From: Methanothrix sp. | Lineage (GTDB): Archaea; Halobacteriota; Methanosarcinia; Methanotrichales; Methanotrichaceae | Direction of reading: 5' to 3' | Assembly (NCBI GenBank): GCA_025361645.1 | Contig: JANYKI010000110.1 | Location: 1-33,996 of the forward strand | Length of the DNA stretch: 33,996 bases | Shown: piece after piece, positions 1 to 8,201 of the stretch | How the letters are laid out: every line of letters begins with the position of its first letter | Position numbering within the stretch: the first letter of the stretch is position 1 | Program-made: the position numbers and the translations under genes | The notes under the pieces: model-generated | The model's database searches: none | Seen by the model: only the letters and a program-made list of their open reading frames with translations | Told to the model about the DNA's origin: nothing

Positions 1-108
1 ACACCAAATAGACTGCATTTCTCATTTGGACATGCCACGTCCAAGAATCGCGGTTTTGGACCTCTCTTTCCCATTTGCTACACCCAATGTAGCATATGAT
101 GCGTAGAT

Positions 109-1481
109 CTATTTATAACAACCTATAGTCGGATCACGACCTGGATGTGCGACCAGATTAATTTGCCAAAGTCCGATAGAGTCCTCTTTAGGTAAATTGA
201 GGTTTTCTGCACAAGTGTATTTACTACTTTCAGCACATGCCACGGCATAAGCTACAACCCAAATATCCTCTCCACCATTTGTCGTCCCGCTTGGAAAATT
301 ACTCTTAACCAAGCTTGCCAGTTCAGATTTCGAGACGTATTTACATTGTGCAGTAATAGTGACTGTTAGGATATTTGACCATTCAGAGGTTTCACCTTTG
401 CTGTTGGTAGCCATCGCCTTGACCAGATAAGTCCCGGCTGCGCTCCAGATATGAGAAGCACTCGCAGATTTACCGGAGGCAACTAAACCAGTCGTTTTTT
501 GTGGTTTACCGTCTCCCCAATCAAAAGTGTACTTCACCCGGTTTCCGCTGGGATCGGTTGCTTTAGTGGAGAAAATGTAGGACTTTCCAGCTGTGCCTGA
601 AGTCGAACCTGACGGAATAGATGGTGTATTGGGTGGTGGTATAGGAGTTATGGACACAGCAAATGTGTTTGACCATGCTGAGGCGGCGCCGGCCGTGTTG
701 ATAGCCATTGCTTTGACTAGATAAGTGCCAGCTGCGCTCCAGCTATGAGATGCACTTGCAGCTGTATTGGATCTCACCAAGGCAGTCGTTGTTTGAGGTG
801 TATCGTCTCCCCAATCGAATATGTACTTCATCCTGTAATTATTAGGATCAATTGTCTTAGTTGAGTAAATGTAGGACTTTCCGGCTGTGCCTGAATCTAA
901 ACCGGACGGAACATAAGGCGTAGAGGGAGGGACATCATAAAGAGAAGAGATCTTCCCAGAAATTTTATTGTAATATGCATTTGGAGTCGTAGGATTTGGT
1001 AGATTTCTAACACCATATGCCCTTAGAACTTGATCTACAGCAGTTAGACAATTGTTGTTTGTAACATCATAGCCGCGATTTGGGAAATCTTGCAACCAAG
1101 ACCCAGCACTGATTGGACCGGAAGGATTAACAGGTATTGTTTTGATGCTGTTGTATCTCAGTAACATAAATTCGCGTTTTACTTCTTCAATATTGCTACA
1201 ATCTGCTGTCCATGCTCCATTATTTTCCCCTGCAGGGATATTTAGTGGATTAGGTGCTATTTTAGTGGATTAGGTGCTATATCATTGCCTTCAACTGCTC
1301 CGCAGAGATAATGACCATTCGAATTTAGGAATCCAACGCCGATATGCCCAAAACCAAATGCACTATCTGTTCGAATCGCAACAATAGCAGTTCCGGATAT
1401 TGCTTGCGCATTGCTTATGGTCAAAAGAACCATTAAAATCGATATTGAGCAGCTCATTATTAATAACATGCGTTGATTCAT
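109..1481 (-). pseudogene. Secreted papain-like / PKD / lysozyme-like protein, frameshifted
   Basis: This is one gene split into two reading frames. The first part (1257-1481) encodes a signal peptide starting MNQRMLL and ending near SNAQA, then a segment with GHIGVGF. The second part (109-1167 and the in-frame stretch before it) carries NNNCLTAVDQVL, two tandem PKD domains of about 95 residues (roughly 650-935 and 355-648; each has DWGD and SAAGTYLVKAMA), and a lysozyme-like segment with a Glu (CAESSKY) and GLWQIN. Removing one copy of the 20-bp duplication at 1241-1280 joins the two parts in one frame. The His-then-Cys order suggests a permuted papain-like or NlpC/P60-like fold; that is inference. 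The start at 1481 has GGAG upstream. The earlier ATG at 1523 abuts the TATA box and is unlikely to be transcribed. The lysozyme-like domain stops early at a TAG (109-111), close to the window edge. It could still be expressed by slippage or phase variation. Confidence 0.75.
1241..1280. repeat. Exact 20-bp tandem duplication causing a frameshift
   Basis: The unit tttagtggattaggtgctat occurs twice in direct succession (1241-1260 and 1261-1280) with no mismatch. Because 20 is not a multiple of 3, the second copy shifts the frame inside the secreted PKD gene and brings in a TAG just after NPLK. With a single copy the protein reads DIAPNPL then NIPAGENNGAWTADC in one frame into the downstream part. 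Confidence 0.95.
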
Positions 1482-1521
1482 ATATTCGTCTCCAAGTATT
1501 CCCGATTCTACTAACTCCCCC

Positions 1522-1534
1522 ATGTATAAATATC
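1522..1534 (-). promoter_or_regulatory. TATA box of the secreted PKD gene
   Basis: The minus strand reads gatatttatac, an archaeal TATA-like element. A start of transcription about 25 nt downstream (near 1505) leaves a leader of about 25 nt carrying GGAG before the ATG at 1481. This decides the start against the in-frame ATG at 1523. Confidence 0.5.
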
Positions 1535-2100
1535 TTTACCTGTTGTGTGATTCAATTCGAATGTATCCTACCACAAAATGTTTAACTGTGCTTGACTGAT
1601 ACGACGAAAACGCGGTTATCGAGAAGATACCTTGAACTACTGGCGGGCAAGCTGGTTGGTCACCTCTTCGATTTCTCTTTCGAGCTTCATACAGCGATTT
1701 CGGGCCTGATTGAAGCTGGCTAGAAAAGAAAAAAGGATGGGTGCAAGTTACATGCACTTGAATATAGGACTCAATCATGCTGATATAAGAGGCCAGCACA
1801 ATTTTATAAATATGCTTTCGACATCTTAAGGTATATCGTGTTGCGCGATGGATTCTACAGCACTTTTCCCTGTTTAGTCGATGCGAGTAAATCAATAGCT
1901 GGCAATTGCCGTAAATTCATTCCATAAAGTACGGAATAACCAGGCAGACAAGAGTGATTTGGATCTTGTCAAGAATAAGATGGAAAAAAGATGACATCTT
2001 TGCAGGTTATACATATCTTGCCGTTATATCACGTTTTAGCCTCGGCGAATGCATGTGGTTGTAACCAGGTAATAGGACAATCGATTCAGAAGAGATGGGG
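1535..2100. other. Intergenic region with a possible gene remnant
   Basis: I see no convincing intact gene here. On the minus strand, 1637-1720 reads ASFNQARNRCMKLEREIE then EVTNQLARQ and a stop. This heptad-like, charged sequence resembles the C-terminal tail of a coiled-coil protein, but the frame is closed by TAA about 12 codons upstream and there is no start. A perfect odd palindrome AAAGATG-A-CATCTTT lies at 1987-2001, and a TATA-like tttataaata at 1801-1810. None has a clear partner gene. Confidence 0.4.
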
Positions 2101-2125
2101 AAAAAAGGAGCAAAACCCTTCTTTT
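2101..2125 (-). terminator. Hairpin plus T-run after speA
   Basis: Directly at the speA stop, the minus strand reads AAAAGAAGG, an 8-nt loop, then CCTTTTTTC. This can form a 9-bp stem with one G-U pair whose 3' arm is an oligo-T run, consistent with an archaeal T-tract terminator. Confidence 0.45.
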
Positions 2126-4059
2126 CAGCTCTTGAGTACGCTGCATCCCAACTCATTCTCCTTTCCCTTCACCCCGTTGGGCTTGGTGATGAAGTAGGTA
2201 TAGCCCTTCAGTGTCCGGTTGAGCTGTGCTTCGATCCGCTCCAGCTCTTTCTTAGGGATGCACAAATGCTTGTCCACGCAGCGGTCCATGATCTCCCAGA
2301 TGTAGTCCTTGGTCTCGTAATTGAAGAAGTCCAGGAGCTTCAGGCAGGTGTCGCCCTCCACCTTCTGGCAGATGTACCAGTCGTCGCTGTCAGCCATGAC
2401 ATGCACCTCGTGAGCGCATCCCAGAAGGTTGTGAAAGTCGCCCAGGGTGTCTTGGTAGGCACCAAGCAAGAAAATGCCCAGGTAGTAGTCCTCGTTCTCC
2501 CGAAGGGTGTGCATATCCAGGTATTCCAGGCCCTCGCTGTCCCCGGCATAGCGCTTGATCTCCCCGTCCGAGTCACAGGTGATATCTACAATCCTCCCCC
2601 TCTCGCTGGGCATCTCGTTCAAGCGATGCAGGGGGATGGTGGGAAAGATCTGCTCCACACCCCACATATCCGGCACGGACTGAAAGAGAGAGAAGTTGCC
2701 GATGTACTTCTGACTGACCAGCTTCTTCAGCTCCTGAAACTCATCTGACTCGTCCTCGGCCTGCTTGGCCAGGAATGCCGCCTTCTTGCAGACCATTCCG
2801 AAGAGAGTCTCGCCTTTGGCTCGCTCCTCAAGGCCGATATTGCCCAGGTTGAAGGAGTCATAAAGCTCGTCCCGATACTGCAAGGCGTCGTGATAGTGCT
2901 CCTTGTAGTTGTCGATGTTGATCTCCTTGAAAGCGCTGCACAGATCGTCGATCTGAATGGGATCCTCCTCTTTGGGGGTGCGGAGTAGCGAGTCCTTGAC
3001 ATTCTTTCGACCGATGATCTTGAAGATGAGCAGGCTGTGGTAGGCAGCGATGGCCCTCCCGCTCTCCGAGACGATGGTGGGGCAGGGGACATCCTCGTCA
3101 TCGCAGATCTTTTGCACGGTGTAGACCACATCATTGGCATACTCGCGCAGAGTGTAGTTGGCGCTGGAGGGAGTGGCCGTGTTGGAGCCGTTGTAATCCA
3201 CAGAAAGGCCGCCACCCACGTTCAGGTACTCGATATTGGCCATCTTGCGTACCTTGGCGTAGATACGAGCCGCCTCGTTCATGGCGTTTTTGATGGTCCT
3301 GATATCTGTGATCTGCGAGCCGATGTGAAAGTGAATCATCTTCAGGCTGTCTATGATACCCTTTTCCCGCAGTATCTTCATCAACTCCAAGGCCTCGCTG
3401 GTGGACAGGCCGAACTTGGCCGACTCGCCACCCGACTCCACCCAGCGACCGGAGCCGCGGGCAAAGAGCTTGACCCTCATGCCCACGCGGGGAGTGACGC
3501 CCATCTGCTCGGCATACTTCAGAATATCAAAAATCTCCTCGAAGAGATCGACAACTATTACTATATTATTTACATTATGGATACTCAGAGCCAGGCGCAG
3601 ATAGTCCTCGTCCTTGTAGCCGTTGCAGATGAGGAGCGCCTCTTTGGGCAGGCCCAGGGATAGCGCTGCCAGTAGCTCTGCTTTCGTTCCCACTTCCAGG
3701 CCGATCCCGTGCCGGGCTCCGTATTTGATGATGTACTCGATTACCTCTTTTCTCTGATTGACCTTCATGGGGAAGATGGGCTGATAGGTGCCTTTGTAGG
3801 AGAATTCGGCGATAGAGCCTAAAAATGCGCCTGTGATCTCATTGATCCTATCCTCCAGGATCTGAGGGAAGCGGAGGAGCACGGGAAACTCCAGGTCGCT
3901 GGATTTTTCGATCTCCTTGATGAGGTCCATAACATCCACGAACCTCGCCCGGTCTTTGTTGGGAAATATGATAATATTACCTTTATCATTAACTGAAAAA
4001 TAGCCATTGCCCCAATTCTCTATCCCGTAGTGCTCCAATGAATCTTCAGCTTTCCACAT
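2125..4059 (-). CDS. speA: Biosynthetic arginine decarboxylase (PLP-dependent, SpeA type)
   Basis: The enzyme decarboxylates arginine to agmatine with pyridoxal phosphate, the first step of polyamine synthesis, in the cytoplasm. The 644-aa length is normal for SpeA. The N-terminal half is the alanine-racemase-like barrel: YQPIFPMKVNQ holds the PLP lysine (K99), followed by GIGLEVGTKAEL, MIHFHIGSQ and EYLNVGGGLSVDY. SESGRAIAAYHS and the C-terminal beta domain follow. The ATG at 4059 is chosen because GGAG sits 4 nt before it; an in-frame TTG at 4086 would add nine residues with no ribosome site. A TATA box at 4121-4129 gives it its own promoter downstream of hef. Many archaea make agmatine with an unrelated pyruvoyl enzyme, so this bacterial-type enzyme may have been acquired by transfer. 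Confidence 0.95.
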   Translation of the reverse strand: MWKAEDSLEHYGIENWGNGYFSVNDKGNIIIFPNKDRARFVDVMDLIKEIEKSSDLEFPVLLRFPQILEDRINEITGAFLGSIAEFSYKGTYQPIFPMKVNQRKEVIEYIIKYGARHGIGLEVGTKAELLAALSLGLPKEALLICNGYKDEDYLRLALSIHNVNNIVIVVDLFEEIFDILKYAEQMGVTPRVGMRVKLFARGSGRWVESGGESAKFGLSTSEALELMKILREKGIIDSLKMIHFHIGSQITDIRTIKNAMNEAARIYAKVRKMANIEYLNVGGGLSVDYNGSNTATPSSANYTLREYANDVVYTVQKICDDEDVPCPTIVSESGRAIAAYHSLLIFKIIGRKNVKDSLLRTPKEEDPIQIDDLCSAFKEINIDNYKEHYHDALQYRDELYDSFNLGNIGLEERAKGETLFGMVCKKAAFLAKQAEDESDEFQELKKLVSQKYIGNFSLFQSVPDMWGVEQIFPTIPLHRLNEMPSERGRIVDITCDSDGEIKRYAGDSEGLEYLDMHTLRENEDYYLGIFLLGAYQDTLGDFHNLLGCAHEVHVMADSDDWYICQKVEGDTCLKLLDFFNYETKDYIWEIMDRCVDKHLCIPKKELERIEAQLNRTLKGYTYFITKPNGVKGKENELGCSVLKS

Positions 4060-4118
4060 GTCACTCCGTCTTCTCAATAAAACCAAATCGCATCAAACTT
4101 TTCTAAAGTGCCCTTTTT

Positions 4119-4129
4119 GATATATAAAG
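4119..4129 (-). promoter_or_regulatory. TATA box of speA
   Basis: The minus strand reads ctttatatatca, a near-consensus archaeal TATA box about 62 nt before the speA ATG, predicting a leader of about 35 nt. Confidence 0.6.
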
Positions 4130-4172
4130 CTTCATGCCGATGGGGCTTTGCAAGTTGATGTTGCTTAACTCA

Positions 4173-6512
4173 TTACCCTTTGTAGTCCCCGCCCACCAGC
4201 TCGCGAATGCGCTGTGCGATCTTGGGCCCCACCAGTTCTACCTCTTGCAGCTGCTCAGATGAGGCAGTCATGATCTTCTCGACGGATCCGAAGTGCTTGA
4301 GCAGGTTCTTGGCTACCGTTGGCCCCACGCTGGAAATGGCCGATATCAAGTACTCTTGCTGCTCTTTAAGCGTCCTGGCGGTCTTGTGGCCATGCACCTT
4401 CGGCTCACGCCCCTCTCGCATCTCTCTATGGGCCAGCTGGGCAATAACCGCGACCGTTTCATTCCGGTCTTCCGTGGGAATGATGGGAACGCCATAGTCC
4501 ACAGCCACGGAAATCATTGCTCCGCGAATAGATCCGGCATTCATCTGCGTGGTGTAAAGATCCCTGCCCTCTAAAATCAAAACCGGCCGCTCGTAAGTCC
4601 TGGCCAAATCCGCAATCTGCCGAAATAAGTTTCTCTCTGGATCGATGATAGAAGCCACAAAATCATGTGCCGTTTTGCGTTCGATGGCCACCCGATCACT
4701 GACCACATAGTCCCCCACCTCCAGATTCTTGACGGTGACTTCGAGGCCCAGAGACTCCAGAAGCTTTGCCATCTCTCTCTCCCTTGAGTCCACAAAAATT
4801 TTTGCTGAAATTTTGCCAACTTTTTGCACTTCACTTTCATCCATCTTTGCAAGATGGGCCGGATCCTCTGTTATCTGCAGCTGCCGGGGCAAAAACTCCT
4901 TCTGCATAGATTCCCGAGGCTGATCGCTCAGATCCCGTATCTGCCGGTTCATGTTCTTTTCTTTGCGCTCCGATATCCAGTGATAGGCCTCATCGCGCGT
5001 ACCTTTGGCCATTAATACTACTACTCGGCCAGCTCTTGCCCTGCCGGTCCTGCCTTTGCGCTGAATGCTGCGAATCTCGGAGGGCACCGGCTCATAAAAG
5101 AGAACCAGATCCGTGGCAGGAATATCGATTCCTTCCTCCCCCACCGAGGTGGCAATGAGGACATTGTAGTCGCCTGCCCGAAATTTCTGCAAAATCTCGG
5201 CTTGCTTTTTTTGGCTGAGGCCTTGATCATCATCGCGGCTGGACTGCCCCACGAATCGCACGGCCCGAATGGCGGGCTCATCTTTCAGGAAGGAGAGAAG
5301 AGATGTGGCCGTGTCCCGATAGTTGGTAAAGACCATGATGCGAGACTCTGGCTTCGCAGCAATCTGCTCACGTAGTATTCTCTTTACGGCGGCGGGCTTA
5401 GGATGCTCCACCTCCAGGTTATGCAGGGCATCTACAACCTGCAAGAATCCGGGGTCCTGCATTATCCTGCGGGAAGCTTTGGAACCGCTACGCGAGAGGG
5501 CTTCACCTTCTAGCCTCTGAAAATATCTGGCCAGCGCATCCGGTCCCTGCGTCTCGGCCAGCTCAACGGCATGATGCAATTTGAGAATCTCGGCCATGAG
5601 AGAAATGGCCGCAAATGTAGATTTATTTGCCAGCGTCTTGGCCGAGGACATGAGGGTAGCCTGCAACCCGAGAAGCTCTTTCTTGGAGGACTTGGCATCG
5701 ATTCTGACCGGACTGATGCCTAAAAGGTTCAGATCATCGATTCTGCTTTTTAGCAACTCCTCGATGGCGGATCGGATAAGCAGAAGCTCTTTGGGAACGG
5801 TAAGCTTCACCCACTCGATCTCCCGCTCGTGAACAAATGGGGCGACATCAGGATCATTTTCCGTGCGGGTCTGGATCTTCTCAATGGATAGGTTGGTGCA
5901 TATCTCGGCGATCTTCTCGCTCTGGCTGCCCGGGCTGGCGGTAATCCCCAGGACCAGCGGGCTTTTCGCCTCGCGATGATAGCGATCGGCGATATAAACA
6001 TAAGCATAGCCTCCCACTGCTCGGTGCGCCTCGTCGAATATCACCAGGGATACATCCTTAAGATCGATCCTTCGAGAGAGAAGATCGTTTTCTATCACCT
6101 GTGGAGTGGATACAACGATGCGGCTTTTCCCCCAAGATTCGATCCTTTTTTCCGGAGAATTCTCTCCGGTCATCATGGAGACGAGATCTCTGTCTTTGAG
6201 CACACGCTGCAAGAAAACAGCATGCTGCTCCACCAGTGGCTTGGTAGGAGCCAGGAAAAGAACCCGGCCCTTATCCATTCGAGCCAGCAACACCATGAGT
6301 GCTATGACGGTCTTGCCCAGACCCGTAGGTACTACTATAAGACTGGAGGCCGTGAGAGCCGTGGCGGCCAAATCCAACTGGAAGAGTCGCTTTTCTACGG
6401 TTTGCGGCAACAGATGCGGATGCTCCAGGTAGGAGGACATAACTGATCCAATGCTCTCTTGTTGTATTTGATTCCATTGTATTGGATCTATTGATGCGTA
6501 TTTATTATTCAT
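4173..6512 (-). CDS. hef: Hef: fork-structure helicase-nuclease (FANCM/XPF family)
   Basis: Hef unwinds and cuts stalled or branched replication forks and is a euryarchaeal relative of FANCM and XPF. The 779-aa protein has an SF2 helicase core: Walker A PTGLGKT (62-68), DEAH box (160-163), TGITASPG, and motif VI QRKGRTGRARAGR. It is followed by an XPF-type nuclease domain from about residue 572, with GD at 600-601 and ERKTAHD at 611-617, matching the GDXnERKX3D active site. A tandem helix-hairpin-helix region (about 722-775; SVGPTVAKNLL and LVGPKIAQRI) ends the protein. All catalytic motifs are present, so both activities are expected. The start at 6512 has no clear Shine-Dalgarno; a second Met at residue 25 would remove a variable leader and remains possible. 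Confidence 0.95.
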   Translation of the reverse strand: MNNKYASIDPIQWNQIQQESIGSVMSSYLEHPHLLPQTVEKRLFQLDLAATALTASSLIVVPTGLGKTVIALMVLLARMDKGRVLFLAPTKPLVEQHAVFLQRVLKDRDLVSMMTGENSPEKRIESWGKSRIVVSTPQVIENDLLSRRIDLKDVSLVIFDEAHRAVGGYAYVYIADRYHREAKSPLVLGITASPGSQSEKIAEICTNLSIEKIQTRTENDPDVAPFVHEREIEWVKLTVPKELLLIRSAIEELLKSRIDDLNLLGISPVRIDAKSSKKELLGLQATLMSSAKTLANKSTFAAISLMAEILKLHHAVELAETQGPDALARYFQRLEGEALSRSGSKASRRIMQDPGFLQVVDALHNLEVEHPKPAAVKRILREQIAAKPESRIMVFTNYRDTATSLLSFLKDEPAIRAVRFVGQSSRDDDQGLSQKKQAEILQKFRAGDYNVLIATSVGEEGIDIPATDLVLFYEPVPSEIRSIQRKGRTGRARAGRVVVLMAKGTRDEAYHWISERKEKNMNRQIRDLSDQPRESMQKEFLPRQLQITEDPAHLAKMDESEVQKVGKISAKIFVDSREREMAKLLESLGLEVTVKNLEVGDYVVSDRVAIERKTAHDFVASIIDPERNLFRQIADLARTYERPVLILEGRDLYTTQMNAGSIRGAMISVAVDYGVPIIPTEDRNETVAVIAQLAHREMREGREPKVHGHKTARTLKEQQEYLISAISSVGPTVAKNLLKHFGSVEKIMTASSEQLQEVELVGPKIAQRIRELVGGDYKG

Positions 6513-6611
6513 AGTATATCATATCTACTATACTTGGCACCATATGCTTTTGAGACTCCTTCCAGGGGCTGAAAGGAGGTCGCCCCAATCTAGGCTGTTT
6601 TGAAGGATAAA

Positions 6612-6626
6612 TTTATATAATATAAA
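6612..6626 (+). promoter_or_regulatory. TATA box of the 6714 lipoprotein gene
   Basis: The sequence tttatataatataaa is a strong archaeal TATA element. It places transcription start near 6640-6648 and a leader of about 70 nt before the ATG at 6714. Confidence 0.6.
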
Positions 6627-6644
6627 AGTAAGATATTGATAGAA

Positions 6645-6675
6645 AGCTAAATCTCGCTTATTTGGCGAAATAGCT
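6645..6675 (+). promoter_or_regulatory. Predicted 5'-terminal stem-loop in mRNA leader
   Basis: AGCTA (6645-6649) pairs with TAGCT (6671-6675), and TCGC (6654-6657) with GCGA (6665-6668), forming a two-part stem-loop. It begins about 33 nt after the start of the TATA box, so it would sit at or very near the 5' end of the transcript. Role unknown; it may protect the mRNA. Confidence 0.4.
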
Positions 6676-6713
6676 CAAATTAATCGCTTTAAAAAAAAGG
6701 GGGCGAAAATAAA

Positions 6714-7514
6714 ATGAAGGGAGTAATAGTAATAGTAGTTGTGTTGGCAATTGCCCTTATAGGAGGCTGCAACACCGTGCTAGCTAATCCACCACTGGTG
6801 CCACCAGTTCAGTATGAACAGTTCTGTGAAGCACAAAAAGTGTCTGGAACGGGAATTATCGATGTCAGCACATCGATAATCGACAAAAAGATCGCACTTG
6901 AATACTACAACACCATGGCAGGCGACGGCGACTTGGAGTTGGACTCTGAGCATGCTTACTCTCAGGATGCTGAGAAGCTCATGAGGAATGTAAGCTCAGT
7001 AAACGGCGGCGACAAGTCTGGCCTCAACCTCTACGAGACCACTAAGCTGACTTATGCTGGCGAGACGCCTCTGACCGGCGGCAAGTACCTGCATTCCAAG
7101 GCATTCTACGGCGGCATCGGCGCTGATGTTCAGGAGATGTTCTCTGTAAATGAGATGGAGAAGGATGAAACTGCATTCTTTGCCTCCACGACGCCTTATC
7201 AGCCGATGGCAAATGTCAGCCCGGAGGACTTGATCAAGAGGCTCAAGGAAGCAGGAAGAGACACAGAGGAGGTCGAATATCTCATGACGGCCAGCAATGA
7301 GATCTATGTTCCGTCCCATCTCATTGGTCTCGAGACCAAGAACTCCTTCAATGGTACCTGGGGCACCGATGCCAAGTGGCACAAGATATTCTACAAGGAT
7401 ATCAAGGCCCACGAGATGTTCACAGGAACCTTCGAGGCCGAGAAGACCATAAAGTTCCATGAGAATCCCGTGCCCGACAAAATCCAAGCGCCCTGTGATG
7501 GCATTGACTGCTAG
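6714..7514 (+). CDS. Secreted or lipid-anchored protein of unknown function
   Basis: I do not recognise this 266-aa family. A hydrophobic N-terminus (residues 3-18) is followed by LIGGC, a lipobox-like motif with Cys19; cleavage after VLA at 22-24 is the alternative. The mature part is acidic and rich in Tyr, Asn and Gly, with several N-glycosylation sequons (NVS, NVSS, NGT) and a Cys pair at the extreme C-terminus (APCDGIDC). These features suit an envelope protein. The gene stands alone with a strong TATA box, a structured leader and a G-rich ribosome site (gggggcg). Its body is dominated by GAG, AAG, CTC and ATC codons, suggesting high expression. A T-run (7532-7537) follows the stop. A role in the sheath or cell surface is possible but unproven. 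Confidence 0.7.
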   Translation: MKGVIVIVVVLAIALIGGCNTVLANPPLVPPVQYEQFCEAQKVSGTGIIDVSTSIIDKKIALEYYNTMAGDGDLELDSEHAYSQDAEKLMRNVSSVNGGDKSGLNLYETTKLTYAGETPLTGGKYLHSKAFYGGIGADVQEMFSVNEMEKDETAFFASTTPYQPMANVSPEDLIKRLKEAGRDTEEVEYLMTASNEIYVPSHLIGLETKNSFNGTWGTDAKWHKIFYKDIKAHEMFTGTFEAEKTIKFHENPVPDKIQAPCDGIDC

Positions 7515-7585
7515 GGAAACCTGGCAGCAAACCTCTTTTTTGATCCGCTTATAAAGTTGGATTTCCAGGCTTTTCTAATTGATTG

Positions 7586-7600
7586 AATAATATAAATATA
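7586..7600 (+). promoter_or_regulatory. TATA box of the 7783 secreted-protein gene
   Basis: The sequence aataatataaatata is a TATA-type element. Transcription would start near 7615-7622, leaving a leader of about 160 nt before the ATG at 7783. Confidence 0.5.
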
Positions 7601-7619
7601 ATCCGTCAGCGAATCGCAA

Positions 7620-7656
7620 ATCTCTATAGGCCATCCTCTCGTGGCGATATATAGAT
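7620..7656 (+). promoter_or_regulatory. Predicted 5'-terminal stem-loop in long leader
   Basis: GCCA (7630-7633) pairs with TGGC (7642-7645). After a small asymmetric internal loop, TATA (7625-7628) pairs with TATA (7648-7651). After a C/T mismatch, ATCT (7620-7623) pairs with AGAT (7653-7656). The 12-bp interrupted hairpin begins where transcription is expected to start. Confidence 0.4.
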
Positions 7657-7736
7657 TAGATCCCAATAGATTCGATCCTGAAAGAAGAGGCTCTTAGAAA
7701 GCAAAAGGAATAAATGGTTAAACCTCACGTACCTAA

Positions 7737-7763
7737 AAAAGGGGTCTGATTGAGTACCCTTTT
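7737..7763 (+). promoter_or_regulatory. Hairpin just upstream of the ribosome site
   Basis: AAAAGGG (7737-7743) is the perfect complement of CCCTTTT (7757-7763), with a 13-nt loop. It ends 6 nt before the strong GGAGGT ribosome site (7770-7775) of the next gene, so it could modulate translation. No riboswitch class is recognised. Confidence 0.35.
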
Positions 7764-7782
7764 GAGAAAGGAGGTTCATGAA

Positions 7783-8190
7783 ATGAAGTTGATTCTTACA
7801 TTATTCGTCGTCACGGTTCTTCTGGCAAGCGTTGCCGTCACGGCCAGCGCTGCCGATGTTCTGGATTTGAGCACACTAGGTAAAAAACCGAGCATAGAGG
7901 CGGTTTCTCTGCCCAGGCTATCGCCCACAATGCCGACTATTGCGCCGACCTCTCTGGGAGGCAACCTGAAAAGCAATGTGCTCGATCTCAGCACTCTGGG
8001 AAAGAAAGCACTGCTCAATGTGAGCACGTCCATGATCAAGGGTCCCACTCCGGTTACAGTTACACCCATGTTCGCCATTAAGAATACCAATGTAACCAAC
8101 CAGGCCGGCTCTGTCATTACCCTGCCCCAGGCAATTTCTGCCAACCCCTCCGTCTACACCCCGCCCATTGCCATATTTGGCGGAGCTTAA
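7783..8190 (+). CDS. Small secreted protein with two VLDLSTLGKK repeats
   Basis: This 135-aa protein has a clear signal peptide (MKLILTLFVVTVLL to TASAAD) and then two copies of VLDLSTLGKK, one directly after the signal peptide and one about 40 residues later. The rest is rich in Pro, Thr, Ser and Val with no predicted enzyme motif. The ATG at 7783 is chosen because GGAGGT lies 7 nt before it; an in-frame TTG at 7750 would put 11 charged residues before the signal peptide. The secreted protein at 21995-22447 carries a related ILDLS motif, also near a Lys pair. The family is unknown; a surface or sheath-associated role is inference. Confidence 0.7.
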   Translation: MKLILTLFVVTVLLASVAVTASAADVLDLSTLGKKPSIEAVSLPRLSPTMPTIAPTSLGGNLKSNVLDLSTLGKKALLNVSTSMIKGPTPVTVTPMFAIKNTNVTNQAGSVITLPQAISANPSVYTPPIAIFGGA

Positions 8191-8201
8191 AGAGGAAGAA
8201 A

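Noticed and set aside
109-111. TAG in the lysozyme-like domain as a pyrrolysine codon
   Set aside because: Nothing in the window indicates pyrrolysine machinery, and the readthrough gives only about 28 more residues before another stop. A simple nonsense codon or natural end is more likely.
1536-1895. Open frame of about 119 codons on the minus strand
   Set aside because: Composition is low-quality (many Ser, Arg, Tyr, His, Cys), there is no ribosome site, and another frame in the same stretch looks more protein-like.
2095-2748. Long plus-strand open frame opposite speA
   Set aside because: It is a mirror of the highly conserved SpeA frame, explained by its codon bias.
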